From assembly GCF_009982895.1 (NCBI RefSeq), contig NZ_WXZL01000002.1, positions 248,001 through 312,000 of the forward strand: a stretch of DNA of 64,000 bases, read 5' to 3'. The position numbers were made by a program, and so were the translations under genes. The notes beneath the pieces were generated by a model that saw only the letters and a list, made by a program, of their open reading frames with translations, had not been told where the DNA came from and did no database searches. Positions 9,527-19,114 of this stretch are shown here, one piece after another; position 1 is the stretch's first letter; each line of letters starts with the position of its first letter. Source of the stretch: Deinococcus alpinitundrae (lineage in GTDB: Bacteria; Deinococcota; Deinococci; Deinococcales; Deinococcaceae).

Positions 9527-10399
9527 TTACTTGTCGAGGCCCAGCACCTTGCGGGTGTCGCGCACCACGTCGTAGTCGCTGTCCTTGGCGTTGACCATGT
9601 AATTGATGGTGTAGAGGTTCATCAGCAGTTTGCTCTGGGGGTCTTTGATGCTGCGAATCGCCGCCGCGATGCCCTTGGTCAGCGCCGGGTACTTCTTGTC
9701 GAACTGCGGCGAGACGGCGAAGGTGTCGCCGGGAATCGGGCGGGTGTAGAAGATGGCCTTGAGCTGCGACGCCTGATCGGGCTTGAGGTACTGGGTCCAC
9801 GAGCCGCTGACATTCTTGTTGTCGTTGGCGAAGGTCGCCGCCGCGTCAACCGACTTGTTGAACACCGACAGCACCGCCGCGTCGTGCTTCCCGGCGTAGA
9901 CCTGCTTGCCGAAGAACTTGTCGGGGTTGAGGCCCGCTTGGATGACCGCCGCACGCGGGAAGGTGTAGCCCGCCGCGCTGTTGGGGTCGATCCAGGCGAT
10001 GTTCTTGCCTTCGAGATCAGCCAGCTTGTTGATACCGCTGTCCTTGCGGACCACGATGGCCGACCAGTAGAACGGCGAGCCGTTGCGCACCGACTTGAGC
10101 AGCACCTGTGCTCCGGCGTCCTGGTGGGCCAGCACGTAGCCGTCGGGCGGGTAGAAGGCAAAATCGAGCTTGCCCCCGCGCATCGCCTCGATGAGTCCCC
10201 GGTAGTCGGTGGGCACGAAGGTCTGCACGGTGATGGTGCCGCCGAATTTGTCCTCGAGGTAGCTGCCGATGGCCTTGGCCGCCGCGTTAATCTGATCCGA
10301 ATTCTGGGTGGGGTTAAAGCCGACGCGCACGGTGATTGGAGCGGCCAGTGCCGAGGTCAGGGTCAGCAGACCGACAGTTGCCATTAAGAGTCTCTTCAT
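9527..10399 (-). CDS. phnD: phosphonate/phosphite-type ABC transporter substrate-binding protein
   Basis: A 290-residue periplasmic binding protein of the PhnD family. A signal peptide ends near LTSALAAP, followed by the family start ITVRVGFNPTQ. Other motifs are DYRGLIEAMRGGKLDFAF and LADLEGKNIAWIDPNSAAGYTFP, part of the oxyanion-binding cleft. It is the first gene of the minus-strand phnDCE unit. A -10 element at 10410-10415 lies about ten bases before the ATG, suggesting a short leader or leaderless mRNA. Ligand identity is not determined. Confidence 0.92.
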   Translation of the reverse strand: MKRLLMATVGLLTLTSALAAPITVRVGFNPTQNSDQINAAAKAIGSYLEDKFGGTITVQTFVPTDYRGLIEAMRGGKLDFAFYPPDGYVLAHQDAGAQVLLKSVRNGSPFYWSAIVVRKDSGINKLADLEGKNIAWIDPNSAAGYTFPRAAVIQAGLNPDKFFGKQVYAGKHDAAVLSVFNKSVDAAATFANDNKNVSGSWTQYLKPDQASQLKAIFYTRPIPGDTFAVSPQFDKKYPALTKGIAAAIRSIKDPQSKLLMNLYTINYMVNAKDSDYDVVRDTRKVLGLDK

Positions 10400-10409
10400 A
10401 TCGAGGCCC

Positions 10410-10415
10410 AGTATA
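10410..10415 (-). promoter_or_regulatory. -10 element for phnD
   Basis: On the minus strand TATACT lies ten bases before the phnD ATG. No good -35 box is visible. The position implies a very short 5' leader. Confidence 0.45.
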
Positions 10416-10463
10416 AAGCGATTTGTCGAGCTTTTGTCTGATGCGCGGGCGCAGCGGCAGCGT

Positions 10464-11266
<803 letters not shown>

Positions 11267-11270
<4 letters not shown>

Positions 11271-12283
11271 GCGGTCCTCTTGAGCAGGTACAGGAAGTAA
11301 GGTGCGCCGACCAGGGTGGTGAAAATCCCGGCCGGAACCTCCAACGGCGGCAGCAGGGCACGGCCCAGGGTGTCGGCGGCCAGCACCAGCAGCGCGCCCA
11401 GCAGCATGCTGACCGGCAACATCCGCCCGTGTTTCGCGCCGACCAGCAAGCGGGCCAGGTGCGGGGCCAGCAGCCCCACGAAGCCCAGAATCCCGGCCCC
11501 GGTCACGGCGGCCCCGGCCAGCGCCACACCCACCCCCAGCGAGAGCAGCCGCGCCGGACCCACCCGCGTGCCCAGGCCCGTCGCCAGGTCCTCACCCAGA
11601 TTGAGCACATCCAGGGTGCGCGAGAGCAGCAGCGCGGCGGGCAGCAGCACCAGCGCCCAGGGCAGCACCGAGAGGAGCCGCCCCGCGTCTGCGCCGTAGA
11701 CGGTACCGGTCAGGAAGGTCAGCGCCGACCCCAGGCCGTCGGGAGCACGCACCAGTACCAGTTGCTGCACGGCCCCCAGCGCTGCGGCCACCGCCACGCC
11801 CACCAGCGCCAGCCGTACCGGGTGCAGACCGCCCGCTCCACGCCACTCCCGCGAGAGCAGCAACACCAGCCCGAAGCCGCCCCAGGCTCCGGCAAGCGCG
11901 GCCCAGGGCAGACCACCCGGCGGCGCGGCGGGCCAGGCCAGCAAGAACACCGTGGCCGCCAGTCCCGCCCCGGCCCCCACCCCGATGATGTCGGGCGAGG
12001 CCAGTGGGTTGCGGATCACGCCCTGCATCATCGCCCCCGACGCGGCGAACATCGCGCCGCACAGCAGCGAGACGCCCACACGCGGCAAGCGCAGGTCGAG
12101 CACCAGCTGGCGGGTCAGGTCGTCGCCGCCGCCCCACAGCGCGGCCCACACCTGGGCGGCCGGGGTCGCCACCGCGCCCAGGCCGAGGGCCAGCACCGCC
12201 AGCACGACGGTCAGGGCGGCCAGCACCCCGGCCACCCCCAGGGCGCGGGCGTTGGTGTAGCGGGCGCCCAGCGGCGTGGTCAC
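11267..12283 (-). CDS. iron-siderophore ABC transporter permease (FecD type)
   Basis: A 338-residue permease of the FecCD/BtuC fold with about ten membrane segments. It has the family motifs LRLPRVGVSLLCGAMFAASGAMMQ and NPLASPDIIGVGAGAG, and near the C-terminus GFVGLLAPHLARLLVGAKH, which faces the ATPase. It pairs with the second permease at 13237-14259 to form a probable heterodimer. It lies 7 bp from the upstream binding-protein gene and overlaps the downstream ATPase gene. Confidence 0.92.
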
Positions 12284-12290
12284 TGGCCGC

Positions 12291-13217
12291 TCACTGGCCC
12301 CGGAAGGCGGCGCTCGGCGCGGCGTCTTGCAGCAGGCGGCTCTCGATAGCCTGGGCCACCATCAACTTGAGGGCCAGCGGGCCGCGTCCACGCGTCCAGT
12401 CGTCACGGTCGAACACGTACACGCGCCCGCGCTGCACAGCGCTGAGTTTTTGCCACAGCGGGTTTTTCTTCCATTCCTGGGTGATGGGCGTTTCGTCGGG
12501 CGCGGCAAACAGCACCAGCGTCTGCGGATTGAGCGCCACCAGGCCTTCGAGCGACACCTCGTACTGGGTCTGGTCGCCTTTGGGACCCAGGGCGTTCTTG
12601 CGGCCCAGCGCCTCCAAAAAGCTGCCGACAAAGCTCTGGTTGCTGTGGACCGTGAACGATTTGGGCGTGACCACGGCGGCCACGAAGGCGGGCGCGGCCT
12701 TCTTGGAAAACACCTTCGCCTTACGCATCAGGGCCTGCTGATCGGCCAGAAGCTGCCTGGCGGCGGCCTCGCGGCCCACCAGTTGCCCGATCGCCAGCGT
12801 CTGCGCGTTCAGGTCGTCCAGACTGCCGCGCCGACTCTGAAAGGCGGCGGTGGGAGCCAGCTTGGCCAGCTGCGGGTAAATCTCACCTTGCACGAAAGCG
12901 TCAGCCAGAATCAGGTCCGGGCGGAGGCTGAGCATGATTTCTAGGCTCGGCTGGGCGCGGCTGCCGGTGGCAGGGATTTTGGCGCTCAGGGCACGCAGGT
13001 ACGGCGGCGCACCTCTGTCACCGCCCTGGCTGCCCAGCGCCGCGCCCACCGGGGTCACACCCAGGGCCAGCAGGGTATCGACGAACGAGTATTCCAGCGC
13101 CACCACGCGCTTGGCCGGTCCCTTGAGTTCCAGGCTGCCGCGCTCGTGTTTGACGCTGAGGCCGAATGCGGAAGACAGCGCCGTGAGGCCGCAGAGGAAA
13201 AGAAATCTTGGGTTCAT
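12291..13217 (-). CDS. iron-siderophore ABC transporter binding protein 1
   Basis: A 308-residue periplasmic protein of the FecB/FhuD class (helical-backbone binding protein). It has a short signal peptide and then KRVVALEYSFVDTLLALGV, the usual first motif. SLEIMLSLRPDLILAD and the late GRVYVFDRDDWTRGRG are also typical. It lies inside the operon between the two permeases. It shares little with the second binding protein at 15197-16162, so the importer may accept two different iron chelates. Confidence 0.9.
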   Translation of the reverse strand: MNPRFLFLCGLTALSSAFGLSVKHERGSLELKGPAKRVVALEYSFVDTLLALGVTPVGAALGSQGGDRGAPPYLRALSAKIPATGSRAQPSLEIMLSLRPDLILADAFVQGEIYPQLAKLAPTAAFQSRRGSLDDLNAQTLAIGQLVGREAAARQLLADQQALMRKAKVFSKKAAPAFVAAVVTPKSFTVHSNQSFVGSFLEALGRKNALGPKGDQTQYEVSLEGLVALNPQTLVLFAAPDETPITQEWKKNPLWQKLSAVQRGRVYVFDRDDWTRGRGPLALKLMVAQAIESRLLQDAAPSAAFRGQ

Positions 13218-13236
13218 AAAAACCTCGCTTGAAAAA

Positions 13237-14259
13237 TTATGCTCTGCCGCGCCCGATGTGCCGGGCCAGCAATACGAAAAACGGCGCTCCGGCGGCGGCC
13301 ACCAGAATGCCCACTGGGGTCTCGGCGGGCCGGTCGATCAAGCGGGCGGCAATGTCGGCCACAATCAGCAGGGCCGCACCCAGCAGCGCCGAGAGCGGCA
13401 GGCTCAGGCGGTGGTCGACCCCGGTCAGGGCGCGGGCGGCATGCGGCACGATGAGGCCCACGAAGCCGATCGGCCCCACCACGCTCACCGCACCGGCGGC
13501 CAGCAGCACGCCCAGCCCGGTGATCAGGGCGCTGTCGCGGGCCGTGCGGGTGCCCAGGCTGCTGGCCACGTCCTCGCCCAGCGCCAGAATGTTGACGCGG
13601 GGCGAGAGCAGCAGGCCCAGCCCCAGGCCCAGGCCCAGCCAGGGCGCGACCTGCCAGAACTGCTCCCAGGTTCGCCCCGCCACCGAGCCGGACAGCGCGA
13701 ACAGCGCGCCCTGGGCGCGCGTCTCGAACAGAATCTGTACCGCGCGGGTGGCGGCGCCCAGCAGGGACGCCACCGCCACCCCGGACAGCGCCAGCCGCAG
13801 CGGAGTCAGGCCCACGCTGCTGGCCGCGCCGTACGCCGCTGCCGCCGCCAGTGCCCCGCCCACGAAGGCAGCGGGCACGAAGAGCACGGCTGGTGCAGCC
13901 GGAAAGAACACCACCATCACCAGAATGGCGAACGCCCCACCCGCCTCCACCCCCAGGATGCCCGGGTCGGCCAGCGGGTTGCGCGTAACGCCCTGAAGCA
14001 GCAGGCCCGACACCCCCAGCCCCGCTCCGGCCAGCCCCGCGACCAGCGTGCGCGGCAGCCGAAGTGCGTGGACGACCAAGCTGTTGGTGCTGTCGTCGGG
14101 AATAAGCAGCAGCCGCGTCACCTGGGCGAGCGGAATCTGACTGGCCCCCAGCGCCAGGGAAGCTAGCAGCGCCAGCAGGAGCAAGAGCGCCGCGCCGCAG
14201 AAGGTGAGCACCTGTCTGGACAGACGCGGGCGGCGCGGCGAAACGCTGTGGGTGTTCAT
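13237..14259 (-). CDS. iron-siderophore ABC transporter permease (FecC type)
   Basis: A 340-residue FecCD-family permease with LRLPRTLVAGLAGAGLGVSG, NPLADPGILGVEAGG and GPIGFVGLIVPHAARALTG. I chose the ATG at 14257-14259 because it overlaps the upstream stop by 4 bp (ATGA). An in-frame start 42 bp further upstream would lie inside the previous gene. It is the second half of the permease pair. Confidence 0.91.
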   Translation of the reverse strand: MNTHSVSPRRPRLSRQVLTFCGAALLLLLALLASLALGASQIPLAQVTRLLLIPDDSTNSLVVHALRLPRTLVAGLAGAGLGVSGLLLQGVTRNPLADPGILGVEAGGAFAILVMVVFFPAAPAVLFVPAAFVGGALAAAAAYGAASSVGLTPLRLALSGVAVASLLGAATRAVQILFETRAQGALFALSGSVAGRTWEQFWQVAPWLGLGLGLGLLLSPRVNILALGEDVASSLGTRTARDSALITGLGVLLAAGAVSVVGPIGFVGLIVPHAARALTGVDHRLSLPLSALLGAALLIVADIAARLIDRPAETPVGILVAAAGAPFFVLLARHIGRGRA

Positions 14260-15200
14260 CGGCGGGTCCGCAGCTCCAGCCTCACCTCGCCCAGTTGCCA
14301 CTGTTTCACGTCACTCAACGTGGGCTTGTGGCTGGAACTGGGCAGCTTCAATGTGGCGGCGGGCAGCACCTCGGCGCGTGCCACGCCACTCATCCCGTTC
14401 AGCTCGAAGTGCAGGGCAACGCTGTCGCCCTCTGTCTCGGCCCAGCGCTGGGCGTCCAGCCAGGACCAGCCGTAATGGATCAGCAATTCGCGGTCGAGCA
14501 GCTGCCCGAGTTGGGGCAGTCCGGCAAAGCCGCGCAGGTGACGGGCCACCTCGGCGGGGTGAACCTCGCGGCGGGCCACCCGCACCGCCAGCTCGGGACT
14601 CAGGTGCGCCCACAGGTAGCCGCTGGGCAGCTCCACCGCCGTCGCCGCGAAGCGGTGGCCGCCAAAGTGTCCGGTGCGCCAGGCCCGCGTTCCGGCAGCT
14701 TGCAGCGCCGCATGCACCGGCACCCCGTAGCGCCCGCAGGCTGCATCGACCGTGCCGTGGGTGCAGACGTGAAAATCTGGTGCAGAGTCGGGCAGGTCCA
14801 GCGCCTGCCATGCGCTCAGGTTCTCCGGCTCCAGCAACGTGTCGATGAGGCCGCGCGCCCACTCGCTCTGGGGCAACCCGCTGGCGTAGTCGCGGCGCAT
14901 GAAACCCGCCCGCTGGCGCACGTAGTGGCGCACCCGCAGCGGCTGGTCCGCCTGCACCGGGGCGCTCATCAGCAGGCCGAAGCCCGCGCCCGAGGCCTCC
15001 ACCTTGCCGCGCAGCCGCTCGAACAGGCCGCTCTGCTCGGCGGTCCAGCTGGCCACGTCGCGCAGCCGTGCCCACATCGGCACGCCCAGTTCCAGCACCG
15101 TGACTTCCTGCCAGTGCGGCGCGGTGCCGATCGGGTCTTCCCCGGCGGCCAGCGAGGCGTCGGCGCACAGCGCCAGGCGGGACGGACGAACCAGGGTCAC
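14256..15200 (-). CDS. sucrase/ferredoxin-like family protein, probable siderophore-iron reductase partner
   Basis: A 314-residue protein of the sucrase/ferredoxin-like family, which has a thioredoxin-like 2Fe-2S ferredoxin fold. The core motif is [17 protein letters not shown] at about residues 145-162. A second conserved block, [20 protein letters not shown], follows. The motif cysteines are candidate cluster ligands. It is translationally coupled to both neighbours (4-bp overlaps) inside a siderophore import operon, which suggests release of iron by reducing the ferric chelate. That role is inferred from context. Confidence 0.8.
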   Translation of the reverse strand: MTLVRPSRLALCADASLAAGEDPIGTAPHWQEVTVLELGVPMWARLRDVASWTAEQSGLFERLRGKVEASGAGFGLLMSAPVQADQPLRVRHYVRQRAGFMRRDYASGLPQSEWARGLIDTLLEPENLSAWQALDLPDSAPDFHVCTHGTVDAACGRYGVPVHAALQAAGTRAWRTGHFGGHRFAATAVELPSGYLWAHLSPELAVRVARREVHPAEVARHLRGFAGLPQLGQLLDRELLIHYGWSWLDAQRWAETEGDSVALHFELNGMSGVARAEVLPAATLKLPSSSHKPTLSDVKQWQLGEVRLELRTRR

Positions 15201-16162
15201 TTCAGTTTGTCCAGAATCAGGCGCGTGACCTCGTCACTGTTGCGAATCGAAGTCAGCGGGCCGGAGTAGGGGCTGAAGGCCTCGGGCGTGTAGAGCACGC
15301 TCTGGGCCTGGAGGCGCTGGCCCACCGGAGTCTTCAGAAAAGCGTCCGCGCCGTTGTACTGGCCACCGGGGGGAAACAGGACCACCAGGGTCTTCTGGTC
15401 GATGCCCAGCAGCGCCTCATCACTGATTTGCGCGCCGATGCCCAGGGTCGCCGTACCCAGCCTGAGGCCGTCCTTGAAGCCCAGCGCCCTGAGGTCGTCG
15501 ATGAGGCGCACCCGGCTGTAGGCCCAGGTGTTGCCGCCGCTAAACGGGGCCAGCACCACCACCTTGTCGTATTTCTTGAAGACACCTGCCGAGAGCAGCT
15601 TGCGGGCGTCGGCCCGGTTGGCATCAGCCGCCCGCTTGATGATCTGCTCGGCCTGCACCTGCTTGCCGAACACACGGGCCAGGTCGCGCAGGCCCTTTTG
15701 CCAGAAGCCCGGGCCGCCTTCCTGGTAGCCAACGGTGGGCGCAATCTTGCTGAGCTTGTCATAGTTCTGGTTGCCGTCCCAGGTCAGCCGCACGATCAAA
15801 TCGGGTCTCAGGGCCAGGATCGTTTCCAGGTTGGGCGCAGTCCAGCTGCCCACGAAGCTGGGATTGTTCAGCCTGCCGCGTGCGTAGAAGCCGGTCTTCA
15901 AGAGCGCGGGCTTAACCTTGCCCCCGCTGATGTCGGTGGGCGAGAGGTAGCTGCTGGCCAGCCCCACCACCCGGTCGCCCAGGCCCAGGGCAAACATCCA
16001 GCCGAGCGCTTCCTCGTCCATCACGACGATGCGCTGCGGATTGGCCTTGACGGTGGTGGTGCCCTCGTCGTGCTTGAGGGTCAGGGCGGTGATCTGTCTA
16101 TTGCTCTGGGCCGCGGCAGCGGGCAGCAGGACCAGCGAGAGAAGCAGGGCAAGTCGTTTCAC
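15197..16162 (-). CDS. iron-siderophore ABC transporter binding protein 2
   Basis: A 321-residue binding protein of the FecB/FhuD class with a signal peptide ([14 protein letters not shown]). It continues with [22 protein letters not shown] and [18 protein letters not shown]. It starts with GTG and is the first gene of the operon. The -10 element lies only 6 bases before the GTG and no Shine-Dalgarno sequence is present, so the transcript is probably leaderless. Expression is probably repressed by metal through the inverted repeat in the promoter spacer. Confidence 0.9.
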   Translation of the reverse strand: MKRLALLLSLVLLPAAAAQSNRQITALTLKHDEGTTTVKANPQRIVVMDEEALGWMFALGLGDRVVGLASSYLSPTDISGGKVKPALLKTGFYARGRLNNPSFVGSWTAPNLETILALRPDLIVRLTWDGNQNYDKLSKIAPTVGYQEGGPGFWQKGLRDLARVFGKQVQAEQIIKRAADANRADARKLLSAGVFKKYDKVVVLAPFSGGNTWAYSRVRLIDDLRALGFKDGLRLGTATLGIGAQISDEALLGIDQKTLVVLFPPGGQYNGADAFLKTPVGQRLQAQSVLYTPEAFSPYSGPLTSIRNSDEVTRLILDKLK

Positions 16163-16168
16163 GGAGAC

Positions 16169-16197
16169 AAGTTACTTAATCCGATTGGTTTAGTCAA
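16169..16197 (-). promoter_or_regulatory. promoter and likely metal-regulator operator of the siderophore operon
   Basis: On the minus strand TTGACT (16192-16197) and TAACTT (16169-16174) are 17 bp apart. The spacer and the edge of the -35 box hold a 19-bp imperfect inverted repeat at 16175-16193 of the form CTnAAnCnnAnnGnTTnAG, reminiscent of DtxR/MntR-type boxes. A repressor bound there would block polymerase directly. The regulator is not identified. Confidence 0.6.
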
Positions 16198-16269
16198 GTT
16201 TAGCGGGTCTGCTTGCCATGCTCAGGACTGAGCGCAGACCCCGGGCCGACCCACGGCGGGCGCAGGCGC

Positions 16270-16275
16270 TAGACT
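16270..16275 (+). promoter_or_regulatory. candidate -10 element upstream of the 8-oxoguanine deaminase gene
   Basis: TAGACT fits the deinococcal TAnnnT -10 pattern and lies about 90 bp before the ATG, so this transcript would carry a leader. No convincing -35 box is present. Confidence 0.3.
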
Positions 16276-16365
16276 GCACCCCGAACACTTCACCCACACA
16301 ACTTCTGGCCTCTGACCTCACTGGTCCGGGCCAGTTTTGAGTTCACCCGGTTTCGAGGAGACACC

Positions 16366-17742
16366 ATGCACCCAACCCGCAACGTGTTGCGCCGTATCCA
16401 CACCCTGATTCCCATGACCGGCGAGCGCCTCTCCCCCGCTGCGCCGCTGCCCGACGCCGCCCTGATCATGGAGGACCAGCAGATCGTCTGGGTGGGGCCG
16501 GACAGGGACCTGACACCCGAGCAGCTCGGCGGCGCAGCCGTGCGCGACCTCAGCGGCCACGTGGTGCTGCCGGGCCTCATCAACACCCACCACCACCTCT
16601 ACCAGACGCTGACCCGCTGCCTGGCTCCGGACGCAGGGCTGTTCGAGTGGCTGAAGACCCTTTACCCGATCTGGCTGAAGCTGACACCGGAAGCCGCCTA
16701 CGACAGCGCCCAGCTCGGCCTCTCGGAACTGGCCCTGAGCGGCTGCACCACGTCGTCGGATCATCTGTACCTCTATCCCAACGGCGTGCAGCTCGACGAC
16801 ACCGTCCAGGCGGCCCATGACCTGGGCCTGCGCTTTCACGCCACGCGCGGCAGCATGAGCCTGGGCGAGTCGCAGGGCGGACTGCCGCCGGACCGGGCGG
16901 TGGAGCGGGAAGACACCGTCTTGCAGGACTCGGCCCGCTTGATTGACACCTTCCACGACGCCCGGCGCTTTGCCATGACCCGCATTGCGCTGGCCCCCTG
17001 CTCGCCGTTCTCGGTCACCGGTGATTTGATGCGCGAGTCGGCAGTGCTGGCCCGCCAGAAGGGCGTGATGCTGCACACCCACCTGGCCGAGACCCAGGAC
17101 GAGGACGCCTTTTGCCTGGCCCGTTTCGGATTGCGCCCACTCGACTACGCCGACTCGCTGGGCTGGACCGGACCGGACGTGTGGTTCGCGCACGGTGTGC
17201 ACTTCAGCGCCACCGACGCGGCCCGGCTGGGCGAATGCGGCTGCGGGGTGGCGCACTGTCCCAGCAGCAACATGCGCCTCGCCAGCGGCATCGCGCCGAC
17301 CCGACAACTGCTGGAAGCGGGCGTGCGGGTGGCCCTCGGCGTGGACGGCAGCGCCAGCAACGACGGCTCGCATCTGCTGGCCGAGGCGCGGCAGGCCCTG
17401 TTGGTCTCGCGGGTGCGCGGCCAGCCCACGGACGCACTAACGGCCCACGACGCCCTGTGGCTGGCGACACGCGGCGGGGCCAGCGTCCTGGGCCGGAGCG
17501 AGCTCGGTCAGCTCGCGCCGGGCTTCGCCGCCGACCTGATCGCCGTCGATCTGAGCGATCTGGGCTATTCGGGGGCCAGACACGACCCGCTGTCAGCCCT
17601 GACCCTGTGCGCTCCGCCGCGTGTGGCGCTGAACATGGTGAATGGCAAGGTCGTCGTGGACGGCGGCGAGCTGGTCGGCTTGGACCTGCCCGCACTCGTC
17701 GAGCGTCACAGCCAGCACAGTGCGCGGATGATCGGGAGCTGA
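16366..17742 (+). CDS. 8-oxoguanine deaminase (amidohydrolase superfamily)
   Basis: A 458-residue amidohydrolase. The metal site HxH lies in LINTHHHLYQTLTR at about residue 73. Other family motifs are THLAETQDEDAFCLARFG, WFAHGVHFS, CPSSNMRLASG and GVDGSASNDGSHLLAEARQ. These match the 8-oxoguanine deaminase/hydroxyatrazine-hydrolase group rather than guanine deaminase. The reaction would convert 8-oxoguanine to urate plus ammonia, feeding the same pathway as xanthine dehydrogenase. GAGGAG precedes the ATG. A different triazine- or pterin-like substrate cannot be excluded. Confidence 0.85.
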   Translation: MHPTRNVLRRIHTLIPMTGERLSPAAPLPDAALIMEDQQIVWVGPDRDLTPEQLGGAAVRDLSGHVVLPGLINTHHHLYQTLTRCLAPDAGLFEWLKTLYPIWLKLTPEAAYDSAQLGLSELALSGCTTSSDHLYLYPNGVQLDDTVQAAHDLGLRFHATRGSMSLGESQGGLPPDRAVEREDTVLQDSARLIDTFHDARRFAMTRIALAPCSPFSVTGDLMRESAVLARQKGVMLHTHLAETQDEDAFCLARFGLRPLDYADSLGWTGPDVWFAHGVHFSATDAARLGECGCGVAHCPSSNMRLASGIAPTRQLLEAGVRVALGVDGSASNDGSHLLAEARQALLVSRVRGQPTDALTAHDALWLATRGGASVLGRSELGQLAPGFAADLIAVDLSDLGYSGARHDPLSALTLCAPPRVALNMVNGKVVVDGGELVGLDLPALVERHSQHSARMIGS

Positions 17743-17746
17743 GCGC

Positions 17747-19114
17747 TCAGGGCGCTGACTGGTCGGCCTGAGCGGGCCGCAGCAGTCGCCCCCGCACGCT
17801 CTCGTCGAACTGGCCATTCTGGTACACGGCGCGGCCCCGCGAGTAGGTGGCCCGCACCTGACCTCTGTAGTTGCCGCCCACGTAGGGATTCTGCTTCCAG
17901 CGGTCCTGCAGGTCATTGTACTCCAGCACGAACTCGCGGCCCAGATCGACCAGCGCGAAATCGGCGTCCATCCCAACCTGCAAGGCCCCCTTCTGCGGCA
18001 GCTGGAAGCGCCGGGCCGGGTTGAGGGCACTGAGGGCCGCCACCGCCTCCAGCGGCAAGCCGCGCCCGAAATGCCCGTCGGTGAGCAGCACATTCAGGGT
18101 GCTCTGCGCGCCGCTGATACCGCCCCACAGGGCAAAGAAATTCTCGCTGGTCTTGCGGTCGGGCGGCGCGGGTGAGTGGTCCGAGCCGACGATGTCGAGG
18201 TGCCCGGCCAGCAGTTCGGCCCACAGCTCGTCCTGCACGCCCTGACTGCGCAGCGGCGGCGCACACTTGAGCGCCGCCCCGACCCGCTCCACGTCGTCGC
18301 CAGTGAAGTGCAGGTAATGCGGGCAGGTCTCGATGCTCACGTCCACGCCGCGTTGCCTCGCCTCGAACGCCAACGCCACCGCCGCACCGCTCGACAGATG
18401 AACGAGGTGCAGGGCCGCGCCGGTCTCCTGGGCCAGCAGCAGGGCGCGCTGCACCGCTTCCAGCTCGGTCACCACCGGGCGGGTACGGAGGTAGTCGCGG
18501 GCACTCTGGCCGCCCGCGACGCGCGCCTGGGCGGTGAAATGGCGGGTCAGTCCGTCGCTCTCGGCGTGGGTCGCCAGCGGCAGTCCGAGGCGCTGGGCGG
18601 TTTTGAGGCCTTCGTAGAGCGAGGCGTCGTCCACCGCCGGAAACTCGTCGAGGCCGCTGTGCGACATGAACGCCTTGAAGCCGATCACGCCCGCCCCGGC
18701 CAGTTCGTCGAGCCGGTCGAGGTTGAGCGGGGTCAGGCCGCCCCACAGGCCGAAATCCAGCCGCGAGTGCTGCTCGGCGGCCCGGCGCTTGGCCTCGAAG
18801 GTCGCCAGATCGAGCACCGGCGGCGAGGAGTTGAGCGGCATATCGAAGAAACTGGTCGCGCCGCCCGCCGCCAGCGCCCGCGTGCCGGTCTCGAAGCCCT
18901 CCCAGTGGGTGCGCCCCGGCTCGTTGAAATGCACATGGTCGTCGAGCACGCCGGGAAAGACATGCAGGCCCGAGGCGTCGAGCGTCTGCGTGCTGCCGTC
19001 CGGCAGTTCCTCGGCGATCTGCACGATCTGCCCGGCCACCACACCCAGATCAGCACGGCGCAGGCCCTCCGGCGTCACCAGCGTGCCGCCCCTCACCACC
19101 AGCTCAAAGTCCAT
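17747..19114 (-). CDS. allB: allantoinase
   Basis: This 455-residue cyclic amidohydrolase is predicted to open allantoin to allantoate. The binuclear metal site includes HVH in VLDDHVHFNEPGRTHWEG at about residue 60, and the carboxylated lysine lies in IGFKAFMSHSG. THAESDG and SDHSPAPPDRK supply the remaining ligands. The NEPGRTHWEG context is specific to allantoinases. It ends convergently with the 8-oxoguanine deaminase and overlaps the upstream malate synthase-like gene by 11 bp, indicating one transcript. Confidence 0.93.
   Translation of the reverse strand: MDFELVVRGGTLVTPEGLRRADLGVVAGQIVQIAEELPDGSTQTLDASGLHVFPGVLDDHVHFNEPGRTHWEGFETGTRALAAGGATSFFDMPLNSSPPVLDLATFEAKRRAAEQHSRLDFGLWGGLTPLNLDRLDELAGAGVIGFKAFMSHSGLDEFPAVDDASLYEGLKTAQRLGLPLATHAESDGLTRHFTAQARVAGGQSARDYLRTRPVVTELEAVQRALLLAQETGAALHLVHLSSGAAVALAFEARQRGVDVSIETCPHYLHFTGDDVERVGAALKCAPPLRSQGVQDELWAELLAGHLDIVGSDHSPAPPDRKTSENFFALWGGISGAQSTLNVLLTDGHFGRGLPLEAVAALSALNPARRFQLPQKGALQVGMDADFALVDLGREFVLEYNDLQDRWKQNPYVGGNYRGQVRATYSRGRAVYQNGQFDESVRGRLLRPAQADQSAP

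Noticed and set aside
17747..19114. Dihydroorotase instead of allantoinase
   Set aside because: The NEPGRTHWEG block after the HxH metal motif is specific to allantoinases, and the neighbours are ureide genes.
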